A stretch of DNA of 64,000 nt from a candidate division KSB1 bacterium (GCA_034521575.1 JAXHMJ010000002.1:751692-815691); one strand, 5' to 3'. Shown: positions 46,296 through 57,186, counted from the first letter of the stretch. Program-made: numbers and translations. The notes: a model not told the origin generated them from the letters alone.

Positions 46296-46865
46296 ATGAA
46301 ATTATCCATTTTAATGTTATGCCTTTCACTTGCCTCATTCAGTTATCCTGCAGAATATCATGTAGATACAGAGGCGCAGAACAAGGTCAGGTTTATAAGT
46401 GATGCCAAGGTAGAAACGTTTGACGGCGTGACCGGCCAGATTGATGGTTATGTGGTATGGGACAATGACGCTGTTCTGGTAAATAACAAGTTTTATTTCG
46501 AGGTGGAACTGCAGACACTGGACACCGGAATCGGGCTGCGCAACCGTCATATGCGTGAAAATTATTTGGAAACGGAAACATACCCCTATGCCACCTATGA
46601 AGGAACAATCACAGAAATAGATTCGGCTGCCATTGACAGCGGCTTTATCGCTTTTACAGAGGGTACCTTTTCCGTGCACGGGGTGGAAAAACCGTTAGAG
46701 ATGGAGGTGCAGGTAACCCCGGACGACGACCAATATCAAGCATATAGTGAATTTCAGGTCTTACTCTCCGATCATTACATAAAGATCCCGAAACTGATGT
46801 TTCTCAAGCTAAGTGAAATTATACAATTACAAGTGAAAGTTTATATGCAGCCGGTACAAAAGTAA
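46296..46865 (+). CDS. YceI-family periplasmic protein
   Basis: 189 residues from the ATG at 46296, chosen because AGGAGGATAGAA precedes it; the frame extends further up but lies inside the previous gene. Signal peptide LSILMLCLSLASFSYPA, then the YceI lipocalin-like barrel: AQNKVRFISDAKVETFDGVTG, TGIGLRNRHMRENYLETETYP, HGVEKPLEMEVQV. YceI proteins bind isoprenoid-like ligands such as polyprenoid quinones. Placement with haem proteins fits a quinone-linked role. Confidence 0.9.
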   Translation: MKLSILMLCLSLASFSYPAEYHVDTEAQNKVRFISDAKVETFDGVTGQIDGYVVWDNDAVLVNNKFYFEVELQTLDTGIGLRNRHMRENYLETETYPYATYEGTITEIDSAAIDSGFIAFTEGTFSVHGVEKPLEMEVQVTPDDDQYQAYSEFQVLLSDHYIKIPKLMFLKLSEIIQLQVKVYMQPVQK

Positions 46866-46875
46866 AGGATTTGCT

Positions 46876-47717
46876 GTGAAATCAATATTAATAGCAGTTA
46901 TCGTTCTTCTTTATTCTGCCCTCCTCTGTCCACAAGAATTGCAAACTTCCTGGAATCGCTCAGAACAACAGTCCCAATTGTTGCAGTTATTTCATTCCCT
47001 GAATGCGCTGGTACTGCCGAGCGCTGAAACGCCTTCTCGCGGCGACATTCTTTTCAAAGTATCGCACCGATTTCGTCCGCCCGTGGGAGATGGGATTAAA
47101 GCGTTTTGGGGATTAGACGGCCCTGCTAACATCAGACTTGCGCTCGGGTATGCAATTACAGACCGTATTTTTGTGAATGTGGGACGTACAAATGTTTATG
47201 ATAATGCTGATCTGCAGCTTAGATATAAAGCATGGACCTGGGACAATGACCTGCTTCCCGTTGTTCTGACATTCCAGGGCGGAGCTGCCTGGAATTCACA
47301 ACTCGACCAACCGGTACGGTAAAAAACAGATCCAGAGAGTTCCAATACTATGGTCAGATCATTCTGAATGCTCTGTACGAGGATAAGCTCGGACTCGGAT
47401 TTGTACCCTCTTATGTTTACAATGCTCAGCCCTTTTGCAAGGATCTTCAATACAGCCTTGTTTGGGGCAGCTATATGCAATATTATATTTCAGAATTCTG
47501 GAGTTTGATCATTGAATATAGTCCCACCCTATCCGGATGGCGGCAAACCTATAACACGGTTTCACTGGGTATCGAATTGGAGACAGGCGGTCATTTTTTC
47601 AAGCTATTCTTTACAAATCAGGATAAAATTAATATGACCCAATATCTGACCGGATCCGATCTAACGTTTAATGGAAACAATTTACGTTTTGGCTTTTTAA
47701 TATCCCGTATTTTATAG
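46876..47717 (+). CDS. DUF5777-like outer-membrane beta-barrel (one homopolymer frameshift)
   Basis: About 280 residues. A signal peptide (SILIAVIVLLYSALLCPQ) is followed by LFKVSHRFRPPVGDGIKAFWGLDGPANIRLALGYA, the pattern of the DUF5777 barrel family. The frame stops at NSQLDQPVR; adding one A at 47309-47310 yields QTGTVKNRSREFQYYGQIIL and continues through GLGFVPSYVYNAQPF and MQYYISEFWSLIIEYSPT to FGFLISRIL. It is 11 bp after yceI. The function of this family is unknown; here its neighbours suggest redox or export. Confidence 0.75.
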
Positions 47718-47731
47718 GAGTGGAGGTTAGC

Positions 47732-48380
47732 ATGAGATTATTTGTTTTTGTAACGGTTGTGTTCTGTGCAGTAAGCGTTTTTCCCAGATCAAAGCGGGTT
47801 GACCAGATTCCAAACGGCTCTGTATTTCAGTGCAGAACCTGTCATACCGGCACGGGTGGACCCCGCAATCCATTCGGTCAGCTGATCGAAGCTGAATATC
47901 TGGATGTCAACGGTGATGTGATATGGGAAAATGATCTTGCCATTCTGGATGCAGATGAAGACGGAGGCACAAATGGCCAGGAACTGCTTGATCCCGACGG
48001 CAGCTGGGAAAAAGGGGATGGCGATCCCGGATCCCCGGATTTGGTTACCAACCCCGGGGATCCGGAAAGTGTATCCGGTATACGGTTTGCTGAAAACAAG
48101 CCAGAAACCTATGGCATCAGCAATTATCCTAATCCATTCAATTCAGGTACACAGATTCAGATATTCATTAGCAAAAACGGACCTGTTCGAATCGATATAT
48201 TTGACATTAAGGGTCAGCATATCCGGACATTGGTGGATTCTGAACTTCCGTTCAGGGACGTTGACATTTAAATGGGATGGGAAAGATTCCAAGAACAAGA
48301 GCGTTTCCAGCGGTATTTATCTTGCCAGACTGCGTGCCGGCACTGTTATCAAGACCAGGTCTATGCTGTTATTAAGATAA
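47732..48380 (+). CDS. Secreted CxxCH protein with Asp-rich repeat and YPNPFN sorting domain (one frameshift)
   Basis: About 215 residues from an ATG with GGAGG five bases upstream. Signal peptide, CRTCH at 34-38 in 'QCRTCHTGTGGPRNPFG', then an acidic calcium-loop-like stretch DADEDGGTNGQELLDPDG, and a C-terminal sorting domain (NYPNPFNSGTQIQIF; KGQHIRTLVDS; SSGIYLARLRAGT). The CH..GG.RN.FG plus D.DEDG.TNG.EL order resembles temptin-like secreted proteins. TT at 48251-48252 should be T, giving LPSGTLTFKWDGKD. Whether CxxCH binds haem or forms a disulfide is open. Confidence 0.7.
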
Positions 48381-48473
48381 GTGGTAGGATATGATATTCA
48401 GAACTCATTGATACCAGTCAACGCCGGGATTTCACCGGTTAATCAACAACTGGTTCGGACCAGTTTAGCCGAT

Positions 48474-49433
48474 TCAGACATGCTGCATTATGAACCAGGT
48501 CTGAAAGATTAAATAACCTGACAGGAGAATAAAGGCTTCCCATCTATCCAGTTTTCTCCGTCCTCCGGTCCACATGGACAGAGTGAGGAATAAAGTGCCT
48601 GCGATTAAGACGATCAATCCTGCATTATATGCATCCGAATAATGTATCGGACGAATAACCGCGCTGGATGCAATAACCAGTAAAATATTAAAAACATTGG
48701 ATCCGATTATATTTCCAACGGCAATGTCATTATTTCGTTTCACGGCAGCGGTCACCGAGGTTGCCAGTTCGGGGAGGGATGTTCCGACAGCAACAACGGT
48801 CAGACTGATCATCATTTCACTTATACCCAGTTTTTTGGCCATTTCGACGGCATTTCGGACCACCATCTCCCCACCCATAAAAAGAGCAGCCAAACCGATG
48901 ATCAAATAAAATACAATATGTCTGGTGCCTATCGAGTTGCTGGTTTTCAATTCCCTCTTGGGTTCATTTTTGAGCTGATCAGCCACGTAAAATAGAAAAC
49001 CGGCAAAAAGACCAACCAGAATAATACCGTCGGTGCGGCTGAGCTGTGATAAAGAGGCATTTCTCAAAAGCTCGTCACTCGATAAAACAAACAAAACCAA
49101 AACTGCAATCAATGAAAAAGGTATTTCTTTCCAGGCAGTACTGGATTTTACGGACAAGGGAGTGATTAACCCTGAAATCCCCAGAATGAAAAAGAGGTTG
49201 AACTGATTGCTGCCTATAATATTACCATATACGATATCTGATTTATTCTGAATGGAGGCGATAATATTGACAATCAATTCAGGTGCAGAAGTTCCGAAAG
49301 CGACAATGGCAAGTCCGATAGCCAATTCAGAGATCGAAAAATTTTTTGCCAGATGCGATGCCCCGTTGACAAGCCAATCCGCACCTTTTACTATCAGAAA
49401 AAAGCCAAGGCTCAAGAACATGAATGTGATCAA
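48474..49433 (-). CDS. CaCA-family sodium/calcium exchanger (YrbG-like)
   Basis: About 319 residues with ten to eleven membrane segments. The two alpha repeats are GLAIVAFGTSAPELIVNIIA with GNIIGSNQFNLFFILG, and SLTVVAVGTSLPELATSV with GNIIGSNVFNILLVIA, the classic pair of the YrbG exchangers. I chose the TTG at 49433 with GGAGG seven bases upstream; the longer frame to 49499 lies within coaE. It is the last gene of the long minus-strand run starting at uvrB. Confidence 0.93.
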   Translation of the reverse strand: MITFMFLSLGFFLIVKGADWLVNGASHLAKNFSISELAIGLAIVAFGTSAPELIVNIIASIQNKSDIVYGNIIGSNQFNLFFILGISGLITPLSVKSSTAWKEIPFSLIAVLVLFVLSSDELLRNASLSQLSRTDGIILVGLFAGFLFYVADQLKNEPKRELKTSNSIGTRHIVFYLIIGLAALFMGGEMVVRNAVEMAKKLGISEMMISLTVVAVGTSLPELATSVTAAVKRNNDIAVGNIIGSNVFNILLVIASSAVIRPIHYSDAYNAGLIVLIAGTLFLTLSMWTGGRRKLDRWEAFILLSGYLIFQTWFIMQHV

Positions 49434-49477
49434 CACAATTCCTCCAGGATTACGACACGTGCGAAAAGTAAACCCGG

Positions 49478-50074
49478 TCAGCAAAAGTGCAATATCCAAT
49501 CATTTAATTTTTTTATTTTTTCATGTAAGATTTCAAGTGCGGCATCATTAACCAGCACATAATCCGCTCTTGCCCGTTTCTCTTGAAAAGAAAGCTGAAA
49601 CCGCATCCGTTGCCGGATTTGGGTTTCGGTCAGATGATTGCGTTTTTTTACACGTTCTATACATTGATCGATGGGAGCATCCACAGTAACGGTGCAGTCG
49701 CATAATTTGTCCAGCTTCACTTCAAACAAAAGCGCCGCGTCAATGACGATATAATTGAAATCCTGACGGGCCAGCGTTTGCGGATCCCTCTGCAATCAGT
49801 GTCAGAATTTTGGGATGTACTATTCGATTTAGATGCTGGACATTTTCCTTGCTTTCAAAGGCCAGTTTAGAAAGTGTTTTACGATCGATATCACTTTTTA
49901 CAAATATTCCTTGACCGAATATTTGGCCAAGCTTTGATTTTACATCCGGCATTTCAAGTACAAGATGGCCCTTGGCATCCGCATCGATGACCACAGCCCC
50001 GAATTTTTGCAGGCCCCTTGCTACAGCTTGTCTTTCCGCTGCCAATGCCGCCTGTTAAACCAATGGTTTTTCAT
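49478..50074 (-). CDS. coaE: Dephospho-CoA kinase (three one-base insertions)
   Basis: Last step of CoA synthesis. Starting at the ATG at 50074 and removing one A from the A5 run gives KTIGLTGGIGSGKTS (P-loop); a second extra base lies a few codons later, then LQKFGAVVIDADAKGH and IVHPKILTLIAE; removing one G near 49787 gives DPQTLARQDFNYIVIDAALLFE, DCTVTVDAP and the RMRFQLSFQEKRARADYVL lid region. Corrected length is about 198 residues, normal for CoaE. Essential gene, so the three insertions are surely sequence errors. Confidence 0.9.
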
Positions 50075-50076
50075 AA

Positions 50077-53000
50077 TCACCTTACAATAGCCAGTTTACC
50101 GATGTATTGTGTGCTTTCCGCTTTAATCTGATATAAATAAATACCGGGCGCCACCTTATTTCCCCGCTGATTTCGGATATCCCATGCTACACGATTCAGG
50201 AGAGGCTGAGATTTTAGAGATCGAACAAGCTGCCCGTATTCGTTCAAAATATTAATCGTCCATGAAGATTTTAAATTGGTAAATGTAATATTGTCATAAA
50301 GTGCTGCATTAAGAGGATTAGGGTAAACGATGACATCATGCGGTTTAACTGTATTTAGTTGATAGGAAAGTTCAAGCTGATCTCCCCTTCCGGGATTGAC
50401 TGTTGATACCCAAATTATTTTCAATATTATCTGTACGAAACACAATGCTTTGTCCCTTTACCGGCGGCTCATCAAAAGCGACAGTCAATGCGACTTTTGA
50501 CTGGCTTGTGAGCTCTGCAATTGTTATGTCCCCGGCATCACACATATAATTGTTTGAATTTACAAGAGAAGATTTCATCATGCTCGTACTGAATTCAAGC
50601 ACTGCCTGATTCCAGTCAGTCCACTCTCCTTTTTTCAAATATGGTGTGACTGCCGGAGATGCCATAGTAAACTCTGCAGAATTGCGCACTGAATCCAGGG
50701 GTATACCATAGACATCCTGTAAATTCGAGCAGAACAGTGAAAATGTTTGATCGGCTGTGAGCTCTGCATCAAACGTCAAAATCACTGCGCGCCCGGACCG
50801 GTCTAAAACCGCTGATGTTATTTTCGGCGGAGCATTACAGTTGTAATGGATAACGTTTTTAGCACGCTCATTCATCGGCTTGCTAAATAACAAACGAATA
50901 TGCGTCAAATTTACCGGTTGAATAGTCTGCAATGCAGGCGGTTTTCCGGGACGCGCGGCAGCTGTCCTGGATAAAATACTGGTGTCCGGTTCCTTGTCGG
51001 TATCGAGGGTTCGAGCCGCGTAATAGTAGACAGAGTCTGACTGGACGGTCGAATCAATGAATGTGGTCTGTTTTAGCGTTACACGTTCCGAGAGCAGTAT
51101 CTGCTTTCGGCCCTCTAAAGATGGTGTAAGAATCCGCGCCATTCACCGGCCGCCAGTTCAGACTGACTGTGCGTTCGTCAAGCGGCGCAGCAGTTAATCC
51201 GACGGGTGGAACGGGAGCTGTAAGTTCGCTTGTCAAAGCAAATGCACGAATACGATTGCCGTCCGACATCCAATATTCCGGTATTCCGTCAACGTTCAAA
51301 TCTCCGGTGAGTACAGAGCCCGTTTGAGCGGGCATCTGGTAGTGAATGATTTTGTAATGATCATCGACATGATCGATCACATAGAAATCCGGAAACAAGG
51401 ACAAATAGATTTCATCATCGCCATCGCCGTCAACATCACCGGCAGATACACCGCTTTGAAAGTCTGAAGGCGACTCGAACCCGAAAAAACGCCATTCTGC
51501 TCTAACTTTATAGTCATTATCACCTTGACGGTCATAAACCCTGTACAACCAATGTCGAGCGTCATAATAGTGCTCTGTATTGAGGTTGGGCTGTGAGTGG
51601 CAGCCGGCGATAAATTCGCTGACACCGTCTCCGTCAAAATCTCCGTGATCGATGTAATCGATACTGTCAATCAGCGGCAGACTGTCCTGCCATACGGCCT
51701 GATATTGATCATCACCCTTGTTTTCATAGATATAAATATCCCCGTCACTGTCGCCGAATAAAATATCAGTATACCCATCTCCATCAAAATCGGATATTTC
51801 ACAATGCGGCACACCGTAGAAATTTTCTCCCGGAGTGGGATTGGGTAAATCGGCGACGCTCTCAAATGTATCATCCGGCTGCAGTTCAAAGACCTTGAAC
51901 ATATCCTGATCATCGCTGCTGCTCACCACGCGCATGATGACTTGGCCCTTTCCATCTTTATCCAGATCAGCCAGCCGGCTTGCCCAGTACTGATCCGCAC
52001 CATTTCCCTCCCAGGCTTTCAAAAGCCGGGACGGGAACGCACCCTCAGAAGGGCTGGTATACAAATAACTGTTGAATCCAAAGCCGCTTAAAAGTTCAGG
52101 GCGCCCGTCACCGTTAATATCTTTGAGATCACGCGGAATCAGTCTCTGTTCACTCGTATAGACAGGGATCATGGCATTGTTTTGCAGTTCATATAACACA
52201 AGAGGCCCTATCCCGCCATCAGATTGAGAAGATACAATCAATTCGGGCAGGCCATTTGAATTATAATCAGAATATTCTGATAATATTCGGCCCGGCTCAA
52301 TATCAAGACCGATGGGGGCGAACGCCATATCAGGCAGCGGCGGTTGGCTTAGATCAACCTGATAGTATGCGCCGTCATTATCGTCCGCGGTCTGCAAACC
52401 TGAACTGTTGTGGGACGTTACATAAAATTCAATGTTTTGATCAATGAGGTCCGGAGTCAGGTGAAATCGCGATTCTACGGTTCTAAAAGTCAATTTCTGC
52501 GTATTCCATGCATCATGCGAACCAGCCTCGCGGTAATGGATGGTTCCTTCGCACAGATCATCTGTATAAAATTCAAGCAAATAACTCTATTGGGTCCGTC
52601 GATCATGGGGAACAAGGCAGTTTCTGAAATCACAGGCGGAGTAGAATCCAGGAAAAATCGGGTTTGGTGTCTCTCTTCTGCCCCGTCACGATTTTGTACA
52701 CGCAAAGACAATGTATATTCGCCATCTTTGGGTAAATGGTCCCAAACATATAAAACAGAATCAATAAGGGGGGTGGTCACGCCTTTTATAATCGGATTCC
52801 AGGCATCCGGATTAAATCCGGTTCCCCAGTACAGACTGTACTCTGAAAACGAGGGACTCCACGCCGATCCCCGAATCATCAAAGGACCGGTTGCGAATCC
52901 CTGGTCAAGGGCAGGTTCCGTGATGCGCACTATGGATTGAACTGGCTTTGAAAGTGCTTGCAGTACATTTAAACGTCCACTGCCGAAAAGCGGGTTCCAT

Positions 53001-54256
53001 GCATCTGTTCCGCCAATGAGGTCCGTTGAGTTTACCAGAATACCGCGTATAGATTCGGCTGCTAATGCCGTATTCCTGGACAACAGCAAAGCCGCAGCGG
53101 CGGAGACATAAGGACAACTAAAACTGGTTCCATTCCAGAATCGATAACCATCATTCAGATCAGTGCTAAGGATATCACTGCCCGGGGCAACCAGATCTAT
53201 TGTGCTGCCGTAATTTGAAAAGCCGGATAATTGATCGGATTCATCCGTAGAACCGACGGAAATTGTGGCATTGAATCCAGATGGATAATGAACATCATCG
53301 GATGATGAATTGCCTGCAGACGCCACCATGATAATATCCTTTTTCCGTGCGTATTCGATTACGTCGTCTAAAACTCGAGAGACGAATACATCTCCAAAAC
53401 TCATATTGATAATGCGCGCGTCATTCTCAATGGCATACAGAACAGCAGAAGCCACATCATCTTCTTCACCGTACCCATTAGCAGTAAAGGCCCGCAAATT
53501 CATGATACGGCAGTTGGGTGCAAGTCCGCTAATGCCGATTTGATTATCTGAAACCGCAGCAACAATCCCCGCCACACCTGTCCCATGACCGTGCTCGTCC
53601 ATTGGATCATGATCGCGCTCCAGATAATCCCCGCCATCCGGGTAATTGGGAGCATCGGTAAAATCCCAGCCCATGACATCGTCAATATATCCGTTTCCGT
53701 CATCATCAATACCGTTCAAATCCGTGAGATCAAAGACACCATTTCCATTCAGGTCTTCCCCTGGATTAATCCATATATTTGCTTCAAGATCTTTATGTTT
53801 GTAATCGACTCCGGTGTCAATAATTGCGATCGGAATAGCCGCATCCCCCTGTTCAATGTCCCACGCGTCAAAGGCCTGCACACGGCTCAGGGCCCATTGC
53901 TCATCCAGTCGCGGGTCATCCGGTCTATCATGCAGCCGAAAAGCCCGGTTTAAATCTGCATATTCCAGATCCGGGAGCCCGGCCAACACCTCTAAAGTGT
54001 GTTCAGCAGAATCCGCGGATGAAAAATAGATCTGATACCAACGTTGTAAATTTTCATCCGCTTGAGTAAACAGTGGAACAGCATTTTTTTGTAAGCGCTG
54101 TAAAACCTGATCGACACGGTTTACACCGGTACGACCCCAAACTGTGTGTTTTTTTGCCAGCGGGGTCTCTTGTACTTTGAAAAGCAAAGTCGGCGCCGCA
54201 AACGAGTGAGAGAGGAACAGCAACAAAACCAGGACTGTGGAGTTTTTATAATTCAT
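50077..54256 (-). CDS. Large secreted subtilisin-like protease with FG-GAP repeats and sorting domain (three homopolymer frameshifts)
   Basis: About 1390 residues. Signal peptide, propeptide-like region to about 120, then a peptidase S8 domain with catalytic D147 (IIDTGVD), H224 (HGHGTGVAG), N315 (SAGN) and S378 (NGTSFSCP). Then Ig-like spans, a set of FG-GAP/VCBS-like calcium repeats (DINGDGRPELL, DFDGDGYTDILFGDSDGD, DVDGDGDDEIYL), a fibronectin III-like segment (LTAAPLDERTVSLNWRPV), an SbsA-type Ig domain, and a YPNPLNAA...PGIYLYQIKAE C-terminal sorting domain. Frames change at about 52590 (T3, should be T4), 51115 (GGG to GG) and 50387 (GGGG to GGG). Confidence 0.9.
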
Positions 54257-55134
54257 GAATTTTCACGCAGCATTGTAAATAGCAGACGAGGCAGAGTACC
54301 GATCAGTAATACCACAAAAACCAGGTGAGTGCCGATTTTGTGCCAAAGTCTGTGTTCCTGTTTATGAAAATAGGTTACAAATGATCGATGCGAAGAAATG
54401 ATCATCTCCAGTCGTCGTTGAGAGATGCTTTGGCCTTTTGAATGGATCATCCAGGTTCGCGGTGTAAATTTTACAATGTATCCGGCATTGATAACACGCT
54501 GGCACCAGTCGACATCACTAAAAAACATGGGAAACCGTTCATCCAGCATACCGATTTTGCGAATGACGGCTTTGCGTGTTAATAAAAAAGCGCCTTGAGG
54601 CTGGCAATTTAGATATTCGGTTAAATGATCAAAATCGGGCATTTTCCAATGATTAAAAATCCGGTTTGCCCTGAAAAAGGATGAAAATCCCAGGCACTCT
54701 AGAAAAACATCACGGCGACGGGGAAATCGTCTGCATGATGCTTGTACGGAACCGTCGGGAAACCTGAGTTGCGGTGCGATTATACCAATTTTAGGGTCAT
54801 CAAGCATCTGCATCAGTAAATTCAAATCTCCGGTCACCCGAACATCCGGATTGAGCAGCAATACACTTTGACCCTGGACACAGCGCAGGCCTTCATTAAT
54901 TCCGCGAGTATACCCTTTATTGACAGGACTGGCAATAATAGTAAATTGAGTAAACGACAGGGCAAATGCATTTTGATGCGAGTACAGGATATCCAGAGTT
55001 GCGTCTGTACTGGCGTTATCTACAATCACCACCTGAGTGGAGACATGACAAGATTGAACCAAAGAACAGAGGCAGTCGAGAATATAGGATGAACTGTTGT
55101 AGGTCACGATCACGACGGACAGTTCTATTTGCAT
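54253..55134 (-). CDS. Family 2 glycosyltransferase (rhamnosyltransferase-like)
   Basis: 293 residues. GT-A fold with VVIVTYNSSSYILDCLCSL, the nucleotide motif VVIVDNASTDATL, NKGYTRGINEGL, LLLNPDVRV (DxD-like), GAFLLTRKAVIRKIGMLDERFPMFFSDVDWC and a C-terminal hydrophobic helix (GTHLVFVVLLIGTLPRLLF). These match the WbbL-type GT2 subgroup acting on surface polysaccharides. It overlaps the protease gene by ATGA. Confidence 0.9.
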   Translation of the reverse strand: MQIELSVVIVTYNSSSYILDCLCSLVQSCHVSTQVVIVDNASTDATLDILYSHQNAFALSFTQFTIIASPVNKGYTRGINEGLRCVQGQSVLLLNPDVRVTGDLNLLMQMLDDPKIGIIAPQLRFPDGSVQASCRRFPRRRDVFLECLGFSSFFRANRIFNHWKMPDFDHLTEYLNCQPQGAFLLTRKAVIRKIGMLDERFPMFFSDVDWCQRVINAGYIVKFTPRTWMIHSKGQSISQRRLEMIISSHRSFVTYFHKQEHRLWHKIGTHLVFVVLLIGTLPRLLFTMLRENS

Positions 55135-55181
55135 AAACTCATCCTGTCATTCCTGAAACGTTCGCCGGATTCAAGTCTAAA

Positions 55182-56606
55182 TTATTCTTCACTTTCGTCC
55201 AGTTTTTTCTGGAGAAAATCGATTTTTGATTGATACCATTCGTTATTTGGGTTTTTACTGATCAGGGTTTTAAATACCTCAATAGCTTTGGCATATTGCC
55301 CCTGAGCCGCATAGATTTCTCCCAGGGTCGGAGTTACAAAATTTTCACTATCGTTTTCATTCTCCGCATGGCTTTTTTGGGGGGGCTCAACCGGCTCTTT
55401 GGCAGCAGGTGGTTCAGGTTTGAACGCCTCTTTGGCAGCAGGTGGTTCAGGTTTGAATGCCTCTTCGTCTTCGTCAGAGTCAGAACCAGAAGTTGGATCA
55501 TTGATATCAAGACTTGCCAGGAAATCGTTCAAAGAGTCTTCATCCGAGGATTTGAATGCCTCTGATTCATCTTCCTCGGCATTAACAGAAGCCGAAGAAG
55601 CTTCTTCGGGCTCTTCAAAAGGATTGTAGGGCTCTTCTTTTTCATCCTCGTCTTCTATCATTGAAAAAACTCCGGGGAAATCAAAATCTTCATTGCCTGC
55701 ATCCTGTAATATTTTTTCCTCCGGAGTCATATCTTCATCCTCTGAATCATCAGCAAAAAGATCATCCTGATCAAACTCCATTGCCTCGTCCGATTCTTCC
55801 TTTTGATCCAACTCGGGTGAGCTTTTGTCTGTTTGCTCCTCATCAAAATTCGGACTGAAAATATCATCGAGTAATTCTGTAAAATGGGATTCTTCCTCTT
55901 CATAACCCGGTTGATCAAGATCAAGTTTTTGCGCTTCCTCTTTCTCATTTTCGGAATGACCCAAGGAAAAGGCATCATCAGAGGTCAATTCATCCGTCTC
56001 AAACGATTTTTCTTCTTCACTGGTGAGGGTTTCGCTCGTGAAAGGTTCTTCCGGGGACTGTTCCGGTTCTCCAAATGAAGAGAATAGATCTTCTGATTCT
56101 TCAAAAGTATCCCGAGTTTCTTCAGTTGTAAATTCTTTGCTCCCCTGGAGCCAATCAGAATCAGGTTCAAACGCAGCAGTATCCTGCTCTTCAGAATCAG
56201 ATGTGGTATCGACAAGTTCAAGTTTTTCTGCGATATCCGTATTCAGTGGATCAAAATCCAATATTCTTAAATATGTGTCATGCACAGCATCAAAATTGCT
56301 GACCCGGGTTTCGAGTTCACTTTGCAGTTTCAAGGCGCCCAGAAAAGTGGGATCAAGGAGAAGTGTTTCTTTTACTTCGTTTTCGGATTTTTCATAATCT
56401 GTACGCTGATAGTGGCACTTTGCCAAAATGAAATGTGCCGTTGGATAGCCCGGATTTGCATCCACAGCCTTTTGGCCGAAATCAAGCGCCTTGTCCAGTT
56501 CCTGCACTTCGAGATATCGATCGGCAAGACGAGCCATCAAAAAAGATGATTCGGATTTTTTAACTTTGCTTTTTAACCACTGAATTTCATTTGTCATAGA
56601 CTGCAT
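55182..56606 (-). CDS. TPR protein with a very acidic central linker
   Basis: 474 residues. N-terminal tetratricopeptide repeats (about 1-130: DRYLEVQELDKALDFGQKAVD, FILAKCHYQRTDYEKSENEV), a roughly 270-residue linker dominated by D, E and S, and a C-terminal TPR pair (TLGEIYAAQGQYAKAIEVFK). The linker contains an 11-residue tandem duplication (EAFKPEPPAAK twice). No signal peptide or enzyme motif. It probably serves as a cytoplasmic scaffold or adaptor; the partner is unknown. Same strand as lptE and the glycosyltransferase. Confidence 0.8.
   Translation of the reverse strand: MQSMTNEIQWLKSKVKKSESSFLMARLADRYLEVQELDKALDFGQKAVDANPGYPTAHFILAKCHYQRTDYEKSENEVKETLLLDPTFLGALKLQSELETRVSNFDAVHDTYLRILDFDPLNTDIAEKLELVDTTSDSEEQDTAAFEPDSDWLQGSKEFTTEETRDTFEESEDLFSSFGEPEQSPEEPFTSETLTSEEEKSFETDELTSDDAFSLGHSENEKEEAQKLDLDQPGYEEEESHFTELLDDIFSPNFDEEQTDKSSPELDQKEESDEAMEFDQDDLFADDSEDEDMTPEEKILQDAGNEDFDFPGVFSMIEDEDEKEEPYNPFEEPEEASSASVNAEEDESEAFKSSDEDSLNDFLASLDINDPTSGSDSDEDEEAFKPEPPAAKEAFKPEPPAAKEPVEPPQKSHAENENDSENFVTPTLGEIYAAQGQYAKAIEVFKTLISKNPNNEWYQSKIDFLQKKLDESEE
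55395..55460. repeat. Tandem 33-bp duplication inside the TPR gene
   Basis: Two copies of a 33-base unit (55395-55427 and 55428-55460) differing at one position (C/T near the end), encoding EAFKPEPPAAK twice. In frame, so it changes length without breaking the gene. Confidence 0.9.
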
Positions 56607-56689
56607 AATAACCTCATGCCCATTCTAAGTGTTGTATATAACATACGGTTTTTATTTAAATACATCAAGCAAATATTTTCCGGTTCGGT

Positions 56690-57186
56690 TTACCAATTGG
56701 ATACTGTCTTGTTGATAATTTCCTGTCCAATCTTTGTAAAGGCCTGTTCATAAGCATCCTGACGGGCATTCATGCCGGCCGATGGATCATACGTACCATA
56801 CTGGGTAATTCGCAGCTCCACATTTCCTGATGTTTAACCTGATCTGTACAAGTCACATTCACTGTAAAATAGATTTTTATATCTTCTACGGTCTCGTTCT
56901 GATCAAAAGCGCCTGCACGCTCATTAATATTGGTAATTGTTCCACGGATCAGTACATCAGCGGCCTCTGGGTTGGTAATGCGCAGAGAACCGTCACGTGT
57001 AAATTCTGTAATCAAAGCATCGGTCAATTCCTCAACCACACCAAATTCTGCAGTATTGTTCTCCAACAAAGGGATAGCAACTGTTTTTAAATGAGCGGGC
57101 AGTGAACCTTTCACGGAATAATAGGAACAGCTGACACAGAGAACAGCGGACAGAAGGAGAACGAATAAATAGTTAGCCCTGATCAT
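56690..57186 (-). CDS. lptE: LptE-like LPS-assembly lipoprotein (one homopolymer frameshift)
   Basis: About 166 residues. Lipobox LCVSC gives the lipidated Cys at residue 20, followed by the LptE core [38 protein letters not shown] in key residues and [12 protein letters not shown]. The frame stops at RPA; adding one G at 56818-56819 (TGG to TGGG) gives [17 protein letters not shown] and continues [18 protein letters not shown] to the TAA at 56690. It helps LptD insert LPS in the outer membrane. It overlaps the regulator gene by 14 bases. Confidence 0.88.
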
